A stretch of 64,000 nt of DNA, taken from NCBI GenBank assembly GCA_025093985.1, contig JACAAK010000010.1, positions 1,885,501-1,949,500 of the forward strand. Direction: 5' to 3'. The notes beneath the pieces were generated by a model. That model was given only the letters and a program-made list of their open reading frames with translations. It made no database searches and was not told the origin of the DNA. Below, piece after piece: positions 48,560 through 62,108 of this stretch (positions are counted from its first letter, which is position 1; every line of letters begins with the position of its first letter). The stretch is from Calvatia gigantea. Its lineage: Eukaryota; Basidiomycota; Agaricomycetes; Agaricales; Lycoperdaceae. The position numbers were made by a program, and so were the translations under genes.

Positions 48560-48871
48560 GGTGAAGGTATTGGGTATCTTTTGAGTTACGCGGCCGTATT
48601 TAAGAGAAGACTAGAAGCGAGGGAACATAGGAGGAACGACGGACGTGAGCTTTCACGACGTGTCCTTTGTCGTGTATTTCTCGTCACGCGGCATTTACTA
48701 TATTGGGTATATCATTCTCACGGTATGAAATGTTATTTCGGTAGAGGTTTGAATATTGAATATTGAGTCTTTGATGGGTTTGCAATTACGAGGGGATAAT
48801 GTTCATAAATAATACAAATATGCACTACAATTCCAAGGATGAATGAAGAGTATTGAAAGAGATACGGCAAG
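48560..48871. other. Short intergenic region
   Basis: Space between SPC2 (5' side) and the 3' end of the H2A gene; nothing coding seen. Confidence 0.5.
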
Positions 48872-49453
<582 letters not shown>

Positions 49454-49752
49454 TGTAGATCGATGGGGTGTTGTAGGTTGAACGGCTCAGGACGATGGGG
49501 GACGAACAAACAGCGAAAGATGCGTGCAAAAATCGTGAGCAACTGTATTTAAATCGCGCTTGGAGTCACGTGAGACCGCGTTCTGTTGCTATCAACAATC
49601 AACAAATGCGTCAAGAGCCCGCGCCAGAACAAACATCAACAAATCGACGCGTCTGTACTTATATATCCTGTGCTTCATTGCCCAAGTGTTCCACATTCTT
49701 TATCGCCGTCCACTACATAACCCTTTGTCCAACAGACTCTAATCAAATCGCA
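49454..49752. promoter_or_regulatory. Divergent H2A/H2B promoter
   Basis: The 299 bp region has TATA-like elements about 90 bases upstream of each ATG: TATTTAAAT at 49545-49553 for H2A and TATATA near 49660 for H2B. Between them lie related motifs, AACAATCAACAAATGCG (about 49600) and AACATCAACAAATCGACGCG (about 49632), which could be shared binding sites for coordinated S-phase control. The symmetry is visible; the function is inferred. Confidence 0.6.
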
Positions 49753-50356
<604 letters not shown>

Positions 50357-50757
50357 CCGAGCAGTTTTTCTATTTTTGCTTTCCTCTTTTGTTGATTTGT
50401 TCATGGCTGTACATCACTGTATTTATTCTAATCTCACTTTTGAGTTCTTTTCGTTATGTTCCCACGGTGTTCACTGTGAGGTTCTTGTGAGGACAACAAT
50501 AAGAATGGTTAGTACCACACACCTTTGCTTTGATCCTTTATCGCCGTCTATCGCTGACGGGGGTAAGTAGCCTTTTTCATTATATCATTTAATTTATTGT
50601 ATTCAGCCTTTTTGACTTTCAACGCTATCCCATCGATCAATCTCCATTTACTCCTGCAGCAACTGTGACTCGCTCAAAGCGCGTAGTCAATTAAAATTAG
50701 ACTCAGGCTTGGATTCTCCCTCACTCGGTCGCTTTCTGTCGTTCTCTATCGTCGTCA

Positions 50758-52992
50758 ATGAAGCGGACACCGAGTTATACACCACTGCCGACCCTTGCTG
50801 GTCGAACCTCATTTACTTCCTCAGCTCCTACTCCCGGTTCGAACTCTACTTCGTCAACCCCGAATTCAGGCTCTTCAACACCTAGAATGGTTACTGAACC
50901 ACCTGCACCTGCACACAGACTAGCACGTAAATCCCAGTCTAAGCTAAATTTACGATCATCATCATCAACCATCACCCTCAAACCCAAACGATCCACTGCC
51001 GTTCTCAAGGTCACACCATCCCCACCCTCCGAACAGATCCTCACCAAACGGTCACACAACTCCACCAACGTCCCCATCAACAAACTCCCACCCGAACTCC
51101 TCTCAACCATCTTCCTCCTCCTCACAACCTCATATCTCTCGTCAAATACAAGGACAAGTTCTTCAACCTCAACCACATGCTTGACTTCCCCACGCCTCGT
51201 TTCTCAAGTATGCCACTTCTGGCGATGTATCGCTCTGAATGAACCCTTACTATGGGCCCGCACACTCAACCTCCGCGAAGGCCCGAAATGGATCATCGAA
51301 GTCTTGAGGAGAAGCAACGATTGCGTGATCGACGTCGTTGGGTTATGTGATAATCGCAACATTTATAACGTCGGATCAACCATCAATGGACTTGGTGGCG
51401 GCGGCAGCGGTGGTAGTGGCGGAAGGATAGTAACGGGGAGTGTGCTTGGCGTGATTTTGAAAGAATTGAAGAGAATACGGAGGTTACATTTGACGATTGA
51501 GAGGAAGGAGGATTGGAGGGTCGTGGTGGATTGTTTGAGTCGGTGTGAGGCACCTGTGTTGGAGAGTTTGGCAATTAAAAGTGCGATGAGGAGGATTGCG
51601 TTGCCTGGTCCTGGTGGATTTAACGGCGGTGGTAGTAATCGCGCTGGTCCCATTGGTCGAGAAGGATTTTTTGGCTCTGGTGAAGGGAGGGAAGATGTGA
51701 TGAGTTTATCTCAGGCGCTATTCAGAAGCACTGCGCCAGTGTTGAAGAATCTTTCATTGGCTATGATCGCATTGGATGCGGGCGTCTCGTTACCTTGGTT
51801 ATCAAGACTAACAACTCTACAAGTAACGGATCTCGAGGACCAATATCTCATGTCTGTCTGGGAATGGCTCTTTATCGTGCGCCAAACACCATCCCTGGAA
51901 AACCTCACCCTCCGGAGCGTATTCGCGAACGAGGTCCCACCCGACTCTCCCGAGGATGCAGGAAAAGTCGTGCTGAAAAGGCTAAAAAGCGTGGAATTGA
52001 AGGGTACGATGATGGAGTGTTGTGAATTTCTGGAGAGGCTGGTCGTCCCTGGAGAATGCAGAATTCATATGGACACCAAGAGGGCAAATAACGCACATGC
52101 AGCAGATAAGCTAAGTGAATTCTTGCGGGAGAGGAAAATGAGGGTAGAGAATATGGAGGGAATTCTAAAGACGGCAGAGGAGACGATGAGGGAGGCTAAC
52201 GAGAGGAGAAGGACACTACTCGTACACCCGTCAGCACACGACCTGCATATCAAAGTTAGCGAGGTCATCGGTAGCGCGTCCGACGCCGACAGAATTGCAG
52301 ATCAAACTACTGAACCGAGAGAGGAACAAGAGGGAAATTGCGTTATCAACTTATTGCTCTCTTTCGGACACCTGGACCAGAATGAGGAGAGGCACAGGTT
52401 AATCACGCAGATCTTCGACACTCTGACAAACGCCTTGCACCTTGTGTACGAAGACAAAGGCGGCTTCGACTCGCTCAACTTATCACTGTTCGGAATACGA
52501 GATGGAATCAGGTTCTGGGAGTCGCACCTGATCCAACTCCTCGCAAAATTGGATCGGGTAGAGCATCTAAACGAAGTCTCGGGCTACACTGCCAGCGTGG
52601 TGCTTCCGTTACTCGTGCAGTCGCCTCTGCAGCACCAGCACGGGCGTCGACCGTCAACCACATCAGTGACGAGTATCAATTCAAGTCCATCAGAGAGGTT
52701 CAGGCAAAACGTACTTTTGCCCTCACTTCAGCGGATTACATTCGCATTCGTGGAATTCAGCACAAATGTCGATGATGAATTCGAGGCTTGCTGTGACGTG
52801 CGGTCTGTCCCAGACTTCGTGCGCCGGAGATATGGACTTGGCAAGGAGGTTGGAGGTATCAGTGTCGCACGCCAGAGAATGCTCAAGTTGCAGTTCGAGT
52901 GCTGCAGTGGACCCCAAAGGATACTCGACGAACTGACGAGGCTTGGAGCGGAATATGGACTTGGTTGGGCGTGTGATTTCGATGAGAGTTAA
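50758..52992 (+). CDS. F-box protein
   Basis: One uninterrupted frame of 744 codons. Residues 1-105 are Ser/Thr/Pro-rich and probably disordered. The F-box lies at about 107-170: INKLPPELLSTIFLLLTTSY, a Ser/Thr insertion, then RLVSQVCHFWRCIALNEPLL and WARTLNL. The remainder has leucine-rich segments (LKNLSLAMIAL, LTTLQVTDLEDQYL, LENLTLRSVFAN) of the kind seen in the large basidiomycete F-box family, and a Gly-rich insertion near residue 205. F-box proteins present substrates to SCF ubiquitin ligases; the substrate is unknown. Codon use is even and no intron is needed, unlike its neighbours. Confidence 0.88.
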   Translation: MKRTPSYTPLPTLAGRTSFTSSAPTPGSNSTSSTPNSGSSTPRMVTEPPAPAHRLARKSQSKLNLRSSSSTITLKPKRSTAVLKVTPSPPSEQILTKRSHNSTNVPINKLPPELLSTIFLLLTTSYLSSNTRTSSSTSTTCLTSPRLVSQVCHFWRCIALNEPLLWARTLNLREGPKWIIEVLRRSNDCVIDVVGLCDNRNIYNVGSTINGLGGGGSGGSGGRIVTGSVLGVILKELKRIRRLHLTIERKEDWRVVVDCLSRCEAPVLESLAIKSAMRRIALPGPGGFNGGGSNRAGPIGREGFFGSGEGREDVMSLSQALFRSTAPVLKNLSLAMIALDAGVSLPWLSRLTTLQVTDLEDQYLMSVWEWLFIVRQTPSLENLTLRSVFANEVPPDSPEDAGKVVLKRLKSVELKGTMMECCEFLERLVVPGECRIHMDTKRANNAHAADKLSEFLRERKMRVENMEGILKTAEETMREANERRRTLLVHPSAHDLHIKVSEVIGSASDADRIADQTTEPREEQEGNCVINLLLSFGHLDQNEERHRLITQIFDTLTNALHLVYEDKGGFDSLNLSLFGIRDGIRFWESHLIQLLAKLDRVEHLNEVSGYTASVVLPLLVQSPLQHQHGRRPSTTSVTSINSSPSERFRQNVLLPSLQRITFAFVEFSTNVDDEFEACCDVRSVPDFVRRRYGLGKEVGGISVARQRMLKLQFECCSGPQRILDELTRLGAEYGLGWACDFDES

Positions 52993-53230
52993 CCAACTAT
53001 TTAGTTTTGAATATTCTTCAGTGCATCATTTCTTTGGACACTCGGTCGAGTACGTCGCACTTTCTGGCATGTTTAAGTCATCAATATGACGTGTATACGA
53101 AAATGGGTATAGAGAGAACATGTAGAAAAGTTACTGTCTGATGAAGGTGGCAACCCCCCAAATCAAACCCCGTGTTGTATCATAGCTTACAGCTGCGTCA
53201 TCCTCGATTGGCGACTGGTAACCACAAATT
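52993..53230. other. Convergent 3' region
   Basis: Short space between the F-box gene and the end of the K6 coding sequence; nothing coding seen. Confidence 0.5.
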
Positions 53231-56200
53231 TTACAAAGAGCTCACATCAGCAAGAATTTGCCGGGCCTCAGATATGTCAATAGAAACATCCGAATTCCTC
53301 CCTAGTATGGACCGGATATATTGGCACTCCTTCGCAAGGCTATCGTCCTCAGGGACGGTCCCTTCCACCAATCCATCAAACCCGAGGGCTGATAATATCT
53401 CCTGACATGTCGGCCGTTTCTCAGGCTCAGTTGACCAGCAGGAATTCATCAAGTTCCACATTTCATCGTCTACTCTGTCCAAGGGACACAACGGGAGTTC
53501 CTCGTCAGGTTGCGCGGGTAATCTGCCCTTCATAAGCTGTGAAAGGATCTGGTAATCCCGAGAGTACTTGTGGAACGGTAACTTCCGGGTAGTAACCTGT
53601 CCAAAGCTTCAGAAATACCCAACCGCACATGGCGTGGACGTACCTCATAACAGACACATCCAAAAGCCCACATATCACTTGCTCGGCTGGGGCGCGCATC
53701 ATCTTCCGCCAAGACTAATTCGGGAGCGGCCCAACGATGGGAATGGCCTTGTGCTCCACCCGCTGTGTATGTGAACCCCAGGGTTCTGTCTGTCCATATG
53801 ACAGACAACCCAAAATCCGTTATACAAGCGTTTCCGGAGTCGTTCACAAGGATGTTCAGCTGTCCATCCGCAGTTGGTCAGTAAAGAGGCCGCAAACGAG
53901 ATGCAGCAAGTGTAAGGTATAGTCCCTACCCCTTTAAGGTCCGCGTGGATGATGTTTTTGTCGTGCAGATATTCCAAACCATCTGCGATATCACGGATCT
54001 GTGGAGTATGTGGGTAAACAAGGCGGTCGTTAACAGGGGCAGCGAACTAACGAAAGGTTTACGGGGTGCGGTAGGATTCCGCTCCAGATACGCAACGATA
54101 TTACCATTCTCCATCCAGGGAGAGACGAGGCAAACCCGTTTCTGTGCCTCGTCAAGGTAAAAGATCCCGTAGAAAGGAACAATATTGGGATGGTGGAGTT
54201 GTCCCCATAAAATGGCTTCCCTGGCATAAATCTAGTGAGGCGACGATCGAGGTTATGTCACCAGTTCAATAACGTTAGGAGATCGGGCAGTGACCTTTAA
54301 CATCTTGTCTATTTGGTCCGACTGGGTTACTCGGACGACCTTCAGGCAAAGATCGAGGGCATTGCACCGTCCCCTGCGAATGTCACAAAACCCTCCACTG
54401 CACTCGCTAGTCCGATATGTTATACTCTTCAACACATACCAGCGAGGATAGAGCAGTGACGCTCCGCAAAGTTTGCATAGGGTGAGAAGCACATGCTTCT
54501 GGAGCCAAGGCGTTGCGGAATTTACCGGTGGCTGGAGCAGTATCTGTCACATTGGGAGGAAGGGATTATAGTTGATGATGGTAAAATAGAAGGCGCCAGG
54601 TACTTACCAAATACAAAAAGTCTATTAGCAATTGGGCACGGTCCCCTTTTAATTCTTGTAGAGCCTTCCTTTTTCCTTGGCTGCTAAGCACAGCAGATAG
54701 CTCGTCCAAAGAATCCGTTGGGATCGTTTGCAAATCATTTGGGCTGAGAGTCTCGAGCACAGGATCCGCGTTGAATTCGGCCTAGACGGTGTGCCATTCA
54801 TGTTAGAATGGGAGAAGCACAATCGTTTTCGATAGCACTGCTGTTATCAACCAGGGACCCAGGCCCCCCTCGAACAGTTGGGGTCGTTATTGACCTTCCA
54901 ATCATCTGGTGCCAGCAGCTCCGAAGAATTACAGTATAATTGAGCGTTAGTTACCTTTTGTTTTAATTCCGCAAGCATCTCACGGCGGCCCTGGCCCTCG
55001 AGGTGTGCGCTACCTTGTTCCGAATCTTCTGGAGCCGCAGAATTCTCCTGAACGGTGCCTTCAAAACCGCGGAAAGTGGGCTCCTAGAGGGTTTGTCGCA
55101 TGGCTAGAGAAGTCACCCTCGGCATCAATCTCTGTCGTATTAGTTATTTGAAAATCTCTAGAACATCGTACATACTTGGTTGAGCAAGTCCTGAACTTTA
55201 GTCCGGTCGAAGACCACAATGGAATTCTTCCGCACGACGCTCTCAGATACTTACACGATCTTTCTCCTCGTCATCTACCCTCCGCACGAACCCATATCCC
55301 TCAAACTCTTTTAGGATTTGTTGAGACGTGGGTCGTTCGCTAGGCTCCTGTCGCCAGCATCGAGTCATTAACTCCCACATTTCATCAACCTTGTCCATGG
55401 GTGGTGTTGTGGAGTCGCGTTGAGCTGGTGATATGCCCTGGGAAAGCTTCCTGAGGATCTGTACATCGGACTGCCCTTGAAACGGCATCCGGTTGGATAT
55501 GACCTATGGTGATGTATTGAACATTGCCAATATCGGGAAAGGTGGAATATTCCTACTTCATAGCAAACACACGCAAAGGCCCATACATCACTCGCTCGAC
55601 TTGGACGTTCATCGTCCTCTAACAGCTCGGGGGCAATCCAAGGTGTTGTGCGGCGAGATGAATAGTCGAGGGTAAGATCACCCATGGCGGTAATAAGTCC
55701 GAGTGCATCATTCATGTTAGTGGACGACAACCCGAAATCTGTTATACAGGCCTCTCCGGAATCCTTCACAAGGATATTCGGCTACACATACAAGTTTGGT
55801 CACGTTCACGAAAATAAAATAAAAACGGAGCTTACCCCCTTGAGATCCCCATGAACGATATTCATACCATGGAGATACTCTAGACCGCTGACAATGTCCC
55901 AGACCTGAAGGATTGCATTAAATAAAGAAGGAACAAGACGAAAGCCGGACTGACAAGCAGTGTACGAGGCACTTTGGGGTTCCGTTTAAGATATGTGACG
56001 ACATTGCCATTCCTCATCCAAGGGGTTACACGGCAAATTGCATTCGGTTCTTGATCAAGGTCGAAAACGCCGAAAAAGGGTACTATGTTGGGGTGTTGAA
56101 GTCTCCACCACAGAACTGCCTCTTTGGCGTAAAGCTGAGGATACGCAACAGGGTCATCAGATGACAATCGAGGAATATTGAACGGGAAGAACCTTCAAGG

Positions 56201-57402
56201 CCATATCTTTCTGGACTCTTCCACGCAACCGTATCACTCTTAAGGAGACTTCGAGGTTATTGTAACGCCCCTTGTATGTGTCACCAGTTATGTTATCGGA
56301 GGCAATCTCCAAATCCTCAGCGCTCTGCAGTATGCGCAGACGGGGGTTGAGCATCGATGCCTCACAAAGTTTTCGGAGCGTTAAAAGAGCGGACTCGCGA
56401 AGTTGGGGGGTCAAAAGGGACGGCTGTGCCAATAGCTGTGCCTGAGGTGGCGCGTCAATATTTCAATGATAAGTTGGGGATCCTTGCACCACGCTCACCC
56501 AGTGCAACGAGTCTATCGCCTGCTGAGCAAAATCCCCCCTCAAATTTTGGAGGGTCTGCCTTTTACGCGGATTATTCAAGATGCTAATGAGTTGATCCAC
56601 GAGAGGGTCCTGCTTAATCGATATCTGATAGTTGCTCAGTCAACGTTGAAATAATTTGGTTTTAATCATATCCATTCCAAACCGACGGGTTCGAAAGGGA
56701 AAGGAGAAAAAAGACATATTGGGGGTTTTACCTTTCGAGTGTCCTGGGTAGGAACAGGCATCCAGTGTCTCATGCGCATCGGTAATCTGTGTTGGTCCGG
56801 CTTGACTGGAAGTCCTTAGGTTACCATCCTCCTCCTCCCTTTCCTCTTCTTCCGATGGGTCATCACGCCTGAGCAATAATGAGAATATCAGCTAACGAAG
56901 ATCCTGCTCACGCACTTGGGTGAAATCGCTTGGATCAGTCTGACAGCATGATCCAGCTGGCCGTGGCACTCCGTACATTCGCGCTCGAGCTTGCCGCGAG
57001 CTGCCGAGCATTTTTGAACGTGTTCCAACGTCTTGCTTAAAACCCTGAATTCCGGTTTGGCGTTAATTAGTCAGTCTACCCGATCTAGGGTTCCCGAGAT
57101 AATATCGATAAGTGACACTCACGAACTGGCTTCGTCGGTTTGTGACTGTCTCATAGCACTCTGAGAAAGCCGAGACTCTGCCTGCCATACTTCCATCGCC
57201 AGCCGCATGCTCTTCACCCCAAGAGGTCCTACATCGCCCTGTAGAACAACTCAGAAAATCAGCTAAGTCTCCGGGAATCAAGCGTACCTGATTTTCGCAG
57301 GCCTTGACTATCTCTGAGGCCAAGTCAACTATGAGTGAGATCAACATCAATCTAATGCATGCAAGAAAATGGAGTTGTACCGAGCTGTTGCCCTGGAGGC
57401 AT
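53231..57402 (-). CDS. Tandem-kinase gene K7-K6: helical bundle, divergent kinase, canonical TKL kinase
   Basis: The 5' end (start 57402, MPPGQQL) leads into a helical region: VDLASEIVKACENQ, VKSMRLAMEVWQAESRL, VLSKTLEHVQKCSAARGKLE and CHGQLDHAVRLIQA. Kinase 1 (about 56.4-55.2 kb) has VSLRVIR, so the beta-3 lysine is arginine, and a poor P-loop, but keeps IVHGDLKGPNIL and ITDFGLSS. Its last exon ends KVQDLLNQ before a GTATGT donor. An acceptor at 55086 opens, in phase 0, a 40-codon exon (EPTFRGFEG to LAELKQK) that continues into kinase 2 (54.8-53.2 kb) with LCLKVVR, IIHADLKGVNIL and ITDFGLSV. Kinase 2 has no bundle or clear start of its own. The alternative is two genes with K7 ending at 55090. 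One extra base near 55245 breaks the frame in the kinase 1 tail, and the phase before the K7 linker exon (about 56520-56635) does not fit. Roughly 1000 residues. Confidence 0.6.
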
Positions 57403-59301
57403 GACGAGCTTGCCCAGGGGCAGAGCGTTGTCTGGCGGGTCACGTTCGGCAATGAAGGGATTACGGCACCAACAACACTTTCCGGCGCTCAGGCGCTTTG
57501 AGCACTTGCAAATGTCAGGGTGTCAGGAAAGATATTACTCCTGTAAACTATGAACCGGGGCCGGCGACAACAACACAACTCAAACATGACATGGACAAAA
57601 AACAGCGGTTCAAGGGATGCATCCAGGGGTTTCCCCCCTCCTTGAAGCTTCGAGGCTCCTTATAGGTTCAGTAGTTCGCCATCAATCATTCCTCCACCGA
57701 AGGAATTCAAGCCACGGCACACCCATACGGGCATTCGCGGGCGACATTTCACAGGCAGAAATGAGGCGTGCAACGTGAGCATGTATCTTGGTTATGTGGA
57801 CGTCAGTTGAGCGAACTGACTACCCGGATTGCACAGCGGGTTTAAGTTGCCTCCAACAGTGGTATGATTAACTTATGAGGTTGGCTATGCTGGAACTCCA
57901 GTCGACTCCATCATAATTTATAGCACTTGGTTCACTCTCCTGGATAGAGAGTATGCTGAACCGTGGATTATTCGAAGGCTGAAAATGCTTGAAGACTAAC
58001 TTGAGTTCCCTGAAAATCCATGGCTTATGATAGAATATGGGTTGTCACAAGTGCTACTATGGGTTATGGCAGGGACTCAGATCTCAGAGTTGACTGTACC
58101 TTACCTTTCTCTTAAAACTGGGAGTATGAGATTGATGCACCTTTCCAAGTTCCATCATTCCATGGCATAATAGATATGTAGATGCCGCTCCCGTATTGAT
58201 TAATATTGATTCCCAACTCAAACGCTCCACTACCGCTTTCAACCTAGATCATTGATTAGCACGATAACCCTCGCAAGACGGGCGCATATAATTACGACGT
58301 CAGTACCCCACTTATATTCTTCCCAACTAACTTTTGAATGCCCCGTATTGTTGTTTTACATCCTTTTTCTAGGGAATCACTAAATTCAATCTGATACCCC
58401 CAACCTACCCATTCCCCGCATTTGAGCTATCAGGACAGCCATTTGGGGGGGAACGCATTGGATAACTGAACAAGGGACGCATCCTCAAACCCCCCAAAGA
58501 AGAATGATGAGGTGTTACTCTCCCGGGAGCCGTTCTTATTTCTTTCCTAAGCAGCGCCAGTACCAGTACCGAACGTGATTAGTGATACATGGGCCAACCA
58601 ATCTCAGCGGACTCTGAATGGCCTGAGACTTGGAGCAGGATATGGACCCATTTACGCCCATAATTTCGATGACAGCCCAATGATACGAGTGATAGCCTTT
58701 GGATCTGGGATGCTCCTTGGACAAGGAGGCTGGAACAGGACGGATACTAGTCCGAGACTCGCCACATCTTCGTCCAATAAGCGCATTGCCTTTACAAATC
58801 GCGAACAGCTAAAATTGGATTATTCGGATCTGAAGATCTGGAGTGTCCTGCGCCCGTTCCGTAATCCGAGCCACTATGTACTTAGTGTTCCATACGCATG
58901 CAATGATAGTCTCCCCGGCAGAGCTGGGAACACGGTCTGTGTATGAAGACGCGAATTGGTTACGACCTCACGTACCACTCGATGGCATTGGCACAAATAC
59001 CAAAACTCATTAATTTGAATTGCGTCTTGACCCCCCACTTGAAATTTCCACTTATCCTTCCACTCCTATTTCTCTAAACCTCCAGCTATCCAATGCCTGA
59101 TACTAGAGAACTTGTATGAAGCTATCACTGACGCGCCTGACTTCTGTTTGGTCGGAGGTCATATATGACTTCACTCACGCCCCACAACATTCACGCCCCA
59201 CAACATACGTCAAGGTTTCACGGATCTACACCTCGATCATGTACTGGAGTATATAGTCACCCTCACCTACAGCAACATGCCAACAAACCACTCAGTAAAC
59301 C
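57403..59301. other. 1.9 kb without a recognised gene
   Basis: Upstream of K7 and of the hemerythrin-like gene. A plus-strand frame of 123 codons at 58575-58946 (ALPHA- and beta-like composition, LRLGAGYGPIYAHNFDD) has no recognised domain and no joining exons. Confidence 0.45.
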
Positions 59302-60080
59302 ATGGCTTCTTCACAGACCCAAACTATTGCACAGGCCATCACCACCGACCACCATGAGGTGAGTTTCCGTTTTTGGTAACGAATGGATAGGTTGGCCGAT
59401 AGTTGCTGGAATAGATATGGGCGTATTATGACAAATACCTCCAGAATGCGGGCAATGTCGACGTCCAAACACGTTGGACAAATCAACTGGCTTGGGAAAT
59501 TGCGCGCCACTCAGTTGGTGAAGAGCTTGTTGTGTACCCTATGTTCGAGAAGTATCTCGGTGCGAAGGGTAAAGAAATGGCAGATCATGACAGACGGGAC
59601 CACCAGGTACTGTTATTCTCTTGGGATACGTACGCAATTCTTACTTGCTCGATTCAGTATGTCAAAGACAGCCTGTACAAGCTCGAGAAGTTGAAGCCCG
59701 GCACACAAGAACACGCAGCCCGATTAAAGGACATCATCGACCATTTGAGGGAACATGCGGGTAACGAAGAGAGGGATGACTTGCCGGCGCTTCAGGAAGC
59801 AATTTCGGTCCAGCAAAGCATTGATGCTGCGAAGAGCTTCGAGCGCACGAAGAAGTTTGTTCCAACAAGGTAACTCACCCTTTCATCCTTTAAAGGGTCC
59901 TCTATCTAATGGAATGGTGGTTACAGATCTCATCCCAATGCGCCAGACAAGCCGCCCTTTGAGACATTTGCTGGGCTACTTGCTGCCCCTATAGACAAAC
60001 TCAAGGATTTGTTCTCCAGGTTCCCGTCTGATACAGAAGTAGAGGCAGTAACTGCCCAGGCAAGACAAACGATTAATTAA
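59302..60080 (+). CDS. Hemerythrin-like (HHE domain) protein
   Basis: Four exons (59302-59358, 59415-59606, 59658-59869, 59927-60080; introns 56, 51 and 57 nt) give 204 residues without frame break. Residues 10-140 form the HHE four-helix bundle with candidate iron ligands in order: TTDHHEIWAYY, ARHSVGEELVVYPMFEKYL, MADHDRRDHQ and DHLREHAGNEERDDLP. The C-terminal part (APDKPPFETFAGLLAAPIDK) is typical of fungal members. These proteins bind a di-iron centre and oxygen or reactive species; the physiological role in fungi is poorly known. No signal peptide is seen, so it is probably cytosolic. Confidence 0.9.
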
Positions 60081-60664
60081 GAACACTGTCTGTCTGGCTT
60101 CAATCTCTATTGACCAGGTTGGGGTGTTTCACGAAGATATTTTGTTGTACGACTATGCCTGTCCGAAATAGGACTTAGTAATTTCCAATTTCAAACCATT
60201 TACGAACGCCAAAAGACCGCTTCATCTCATTGACGCGGTAGCACTAAGCACAGGAACCTGAGCGACCCTACAGCCTTCTGCAATCAAAAGATAAGATTCT
60301 GTGTATCACACTGCCTGCATAATGAGCTTGTTGTCCACTCTCGAGTTCTGGTACCTGAGCTTCAAAGCTTCGAGCTTGAGTCTCTGGATCCACGCCAAAG
60401 GAAATGTTAGTGGTCAGCTTTTGAGCTCTTGCGGGATGCAAAGGTCGGGTGCTTTTCAATGCTTTTATCTGGTGGTTGCCACCAACCTGCCCCACCGCAC
60501 CTCAGTCAGCGCCAAATCATTAATCATGGATGGTCATGATCCATCGAAAATACGATTTATTTATAGGAAAACTACCTTTACTTACTGAAATGTACAATCT
60601 TTTAGGCCACTTCTTACTAATTCCAGAGTCTCTAAAGTCAAAGGACCGGGGCACCTCGTCAATG
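60081..60664. other. Convergent 3' region
   Basis: Space between the hemerythrin-like gene and OYE copy 1. No gene recognised. Confidence 0.5.
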
Positions 60665-62108
60665 TTATAACTTCTCCTTCGGTTTGTCACCATGCCCGAG
60701 CGCCCGTTTCCAACGCGGGGTGAAACCCCATCCAATCTGCTTTGCAACGTTGATCTCCACACCCAGTTCGTCGGCCATGGCCCAAACAAGCCCAGGGTTC
60801 TTTATAAACTGGCGCCCAATAACTATGAGATCTGCCCAGCCCGAGTCTAACACTTTCTGCGCGATGTGCCCCGTCCCCAAATAACCGACTGCACTGACTA
60901 AAAGCTTGTTCCCAACAGATTTCTTCACTGCACCGGCCAGGTGTGCTTGATATGCTTCACCTGGGATTACGCGTTGCAGTGCGTTATTGCCTCCTGACGA
61001 GACATCGAGGACATCGACCCCATGATCAACGAGAACATGTGCGAGACGGACTGTGTCTTCAGCCCTCCATTGTGGTTCGTCAGGCGCAACTTGCTCCAAC
61101 CATTCTGTCCCCGACACCCTGCTCTCCGCCATTAGGTATTTAGACCACTGGTGTGGGAAGGGTTACGAACCTGACGAATAATGGCATCGTTTCCGGCATA
61201 ACACTCCTGAGGGCATCCACGACTTCTACTAATATCCGGATCCGATTCTCGAAACTGCCACCATACTCATCGGTCCGGATATTACTGGATGGACTCATGA
61301 AGGATGACAGTAAGTATCCATGCGCCGAGTGAATCTCAATTGCGTCGAACCCAGCCTTTACCGCCCTCGCAGCCCCAGCCCTAAACGCCTCGACTACCCT
61401 CTTTATTCCTTCCGTTGTCAGCGCCTTTGGCGTTGGATAACCCTCACGAAACGGTGTTGTACCTGGTCCCCAGACATTATCAGGCCATCCACGTTCGCGC
61501 GGATTATCAGCTGCTGTCGGAGGTTCAGAATAGATCCAAGGGGGAAGTGTAGACGCTTTTCGGCCAGCGTGGGCAAGTTGGATCCCGAGTTTCTGCGACT
61601 GAGAGTGTGCGTATTCGGTAAGGCGGGAGAGGGGTTCGATGTAGTCATCAGACCAAATGCCTGTATCCTCTGGAGTGATACGTCCCTCGGGGACTACCGC
61701 GGTTGCTTCGAGGAAGGAAAGGCCAGGGCCCCGATTGACGATGCTGCTGACTGCGAACTGGAGGGTGAGTACGAGGCAGGAGCCACTTAGCCGGACAACG
61801 TACTATGGCTCAAATGCCACGGCGTTACAAATCCGTTCTCGGCCGAGTATTGGCATAGAGGAGACAACTATAATGCCACCGAAGATTAACAACGGTCTGA
61901 GCATATGAAAATGATCAATAAGAGGAAAGATACCGACAACGATACGACTATGAAGCTCAAGGCCACGAATCTTGATAGGTTGAAAAAGTGTCGGTATTGG
62001 TTTGCCATTGGGTTGAGGGTTGATTGCGCTACCGGCAACACGAACTTGGTGGGGTGTGAAGAACGAAACTCCCGGTGCAGGATCATTGAGTTCGCGGTTT
62101 TGCGACAT
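60665..62108 (-). CDS. NADH:flavin oxidoreductase of the Old Yellow Enzyme family (NamA/YqjM-like), copy 1
   Basis: The first exon (start 62108) ends in IPTLFQPIKIRGLELHSRI. A second exon has QYSAENGFVTPWHLSH, the FMN-binding start of the barrel. A long exon carries LEATAVVPEGRITPEDTGIW, KLGIQLAHAGRKAS with the HAGR motif, FDAIEIHSAHGYLLSSFMSP and TDEYGGSFENRIR. After a GTTCGT donor the last exon has SGTEWLEQVAPDEPQW, QAHLAGAVKK and VIGRQFIKNPGLVW. FMN-dependent OYEs reduce activated alkenes with NAD(P)H. One reading-frame problem lies near 61843, where SSM and CQYS-type sequence do not join (two bases seem missing). Otherwise the gene is whole. A paralogue starts 1.3 kb upstream. Confidence 0.87.

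Noticed and set aside
58575..58946. 123-codon frame upstream of the hemerythrin-like gene
   Set aside because: No domain, no splice partners and no TATA or other support; kept only as a note in the intergenic entry.
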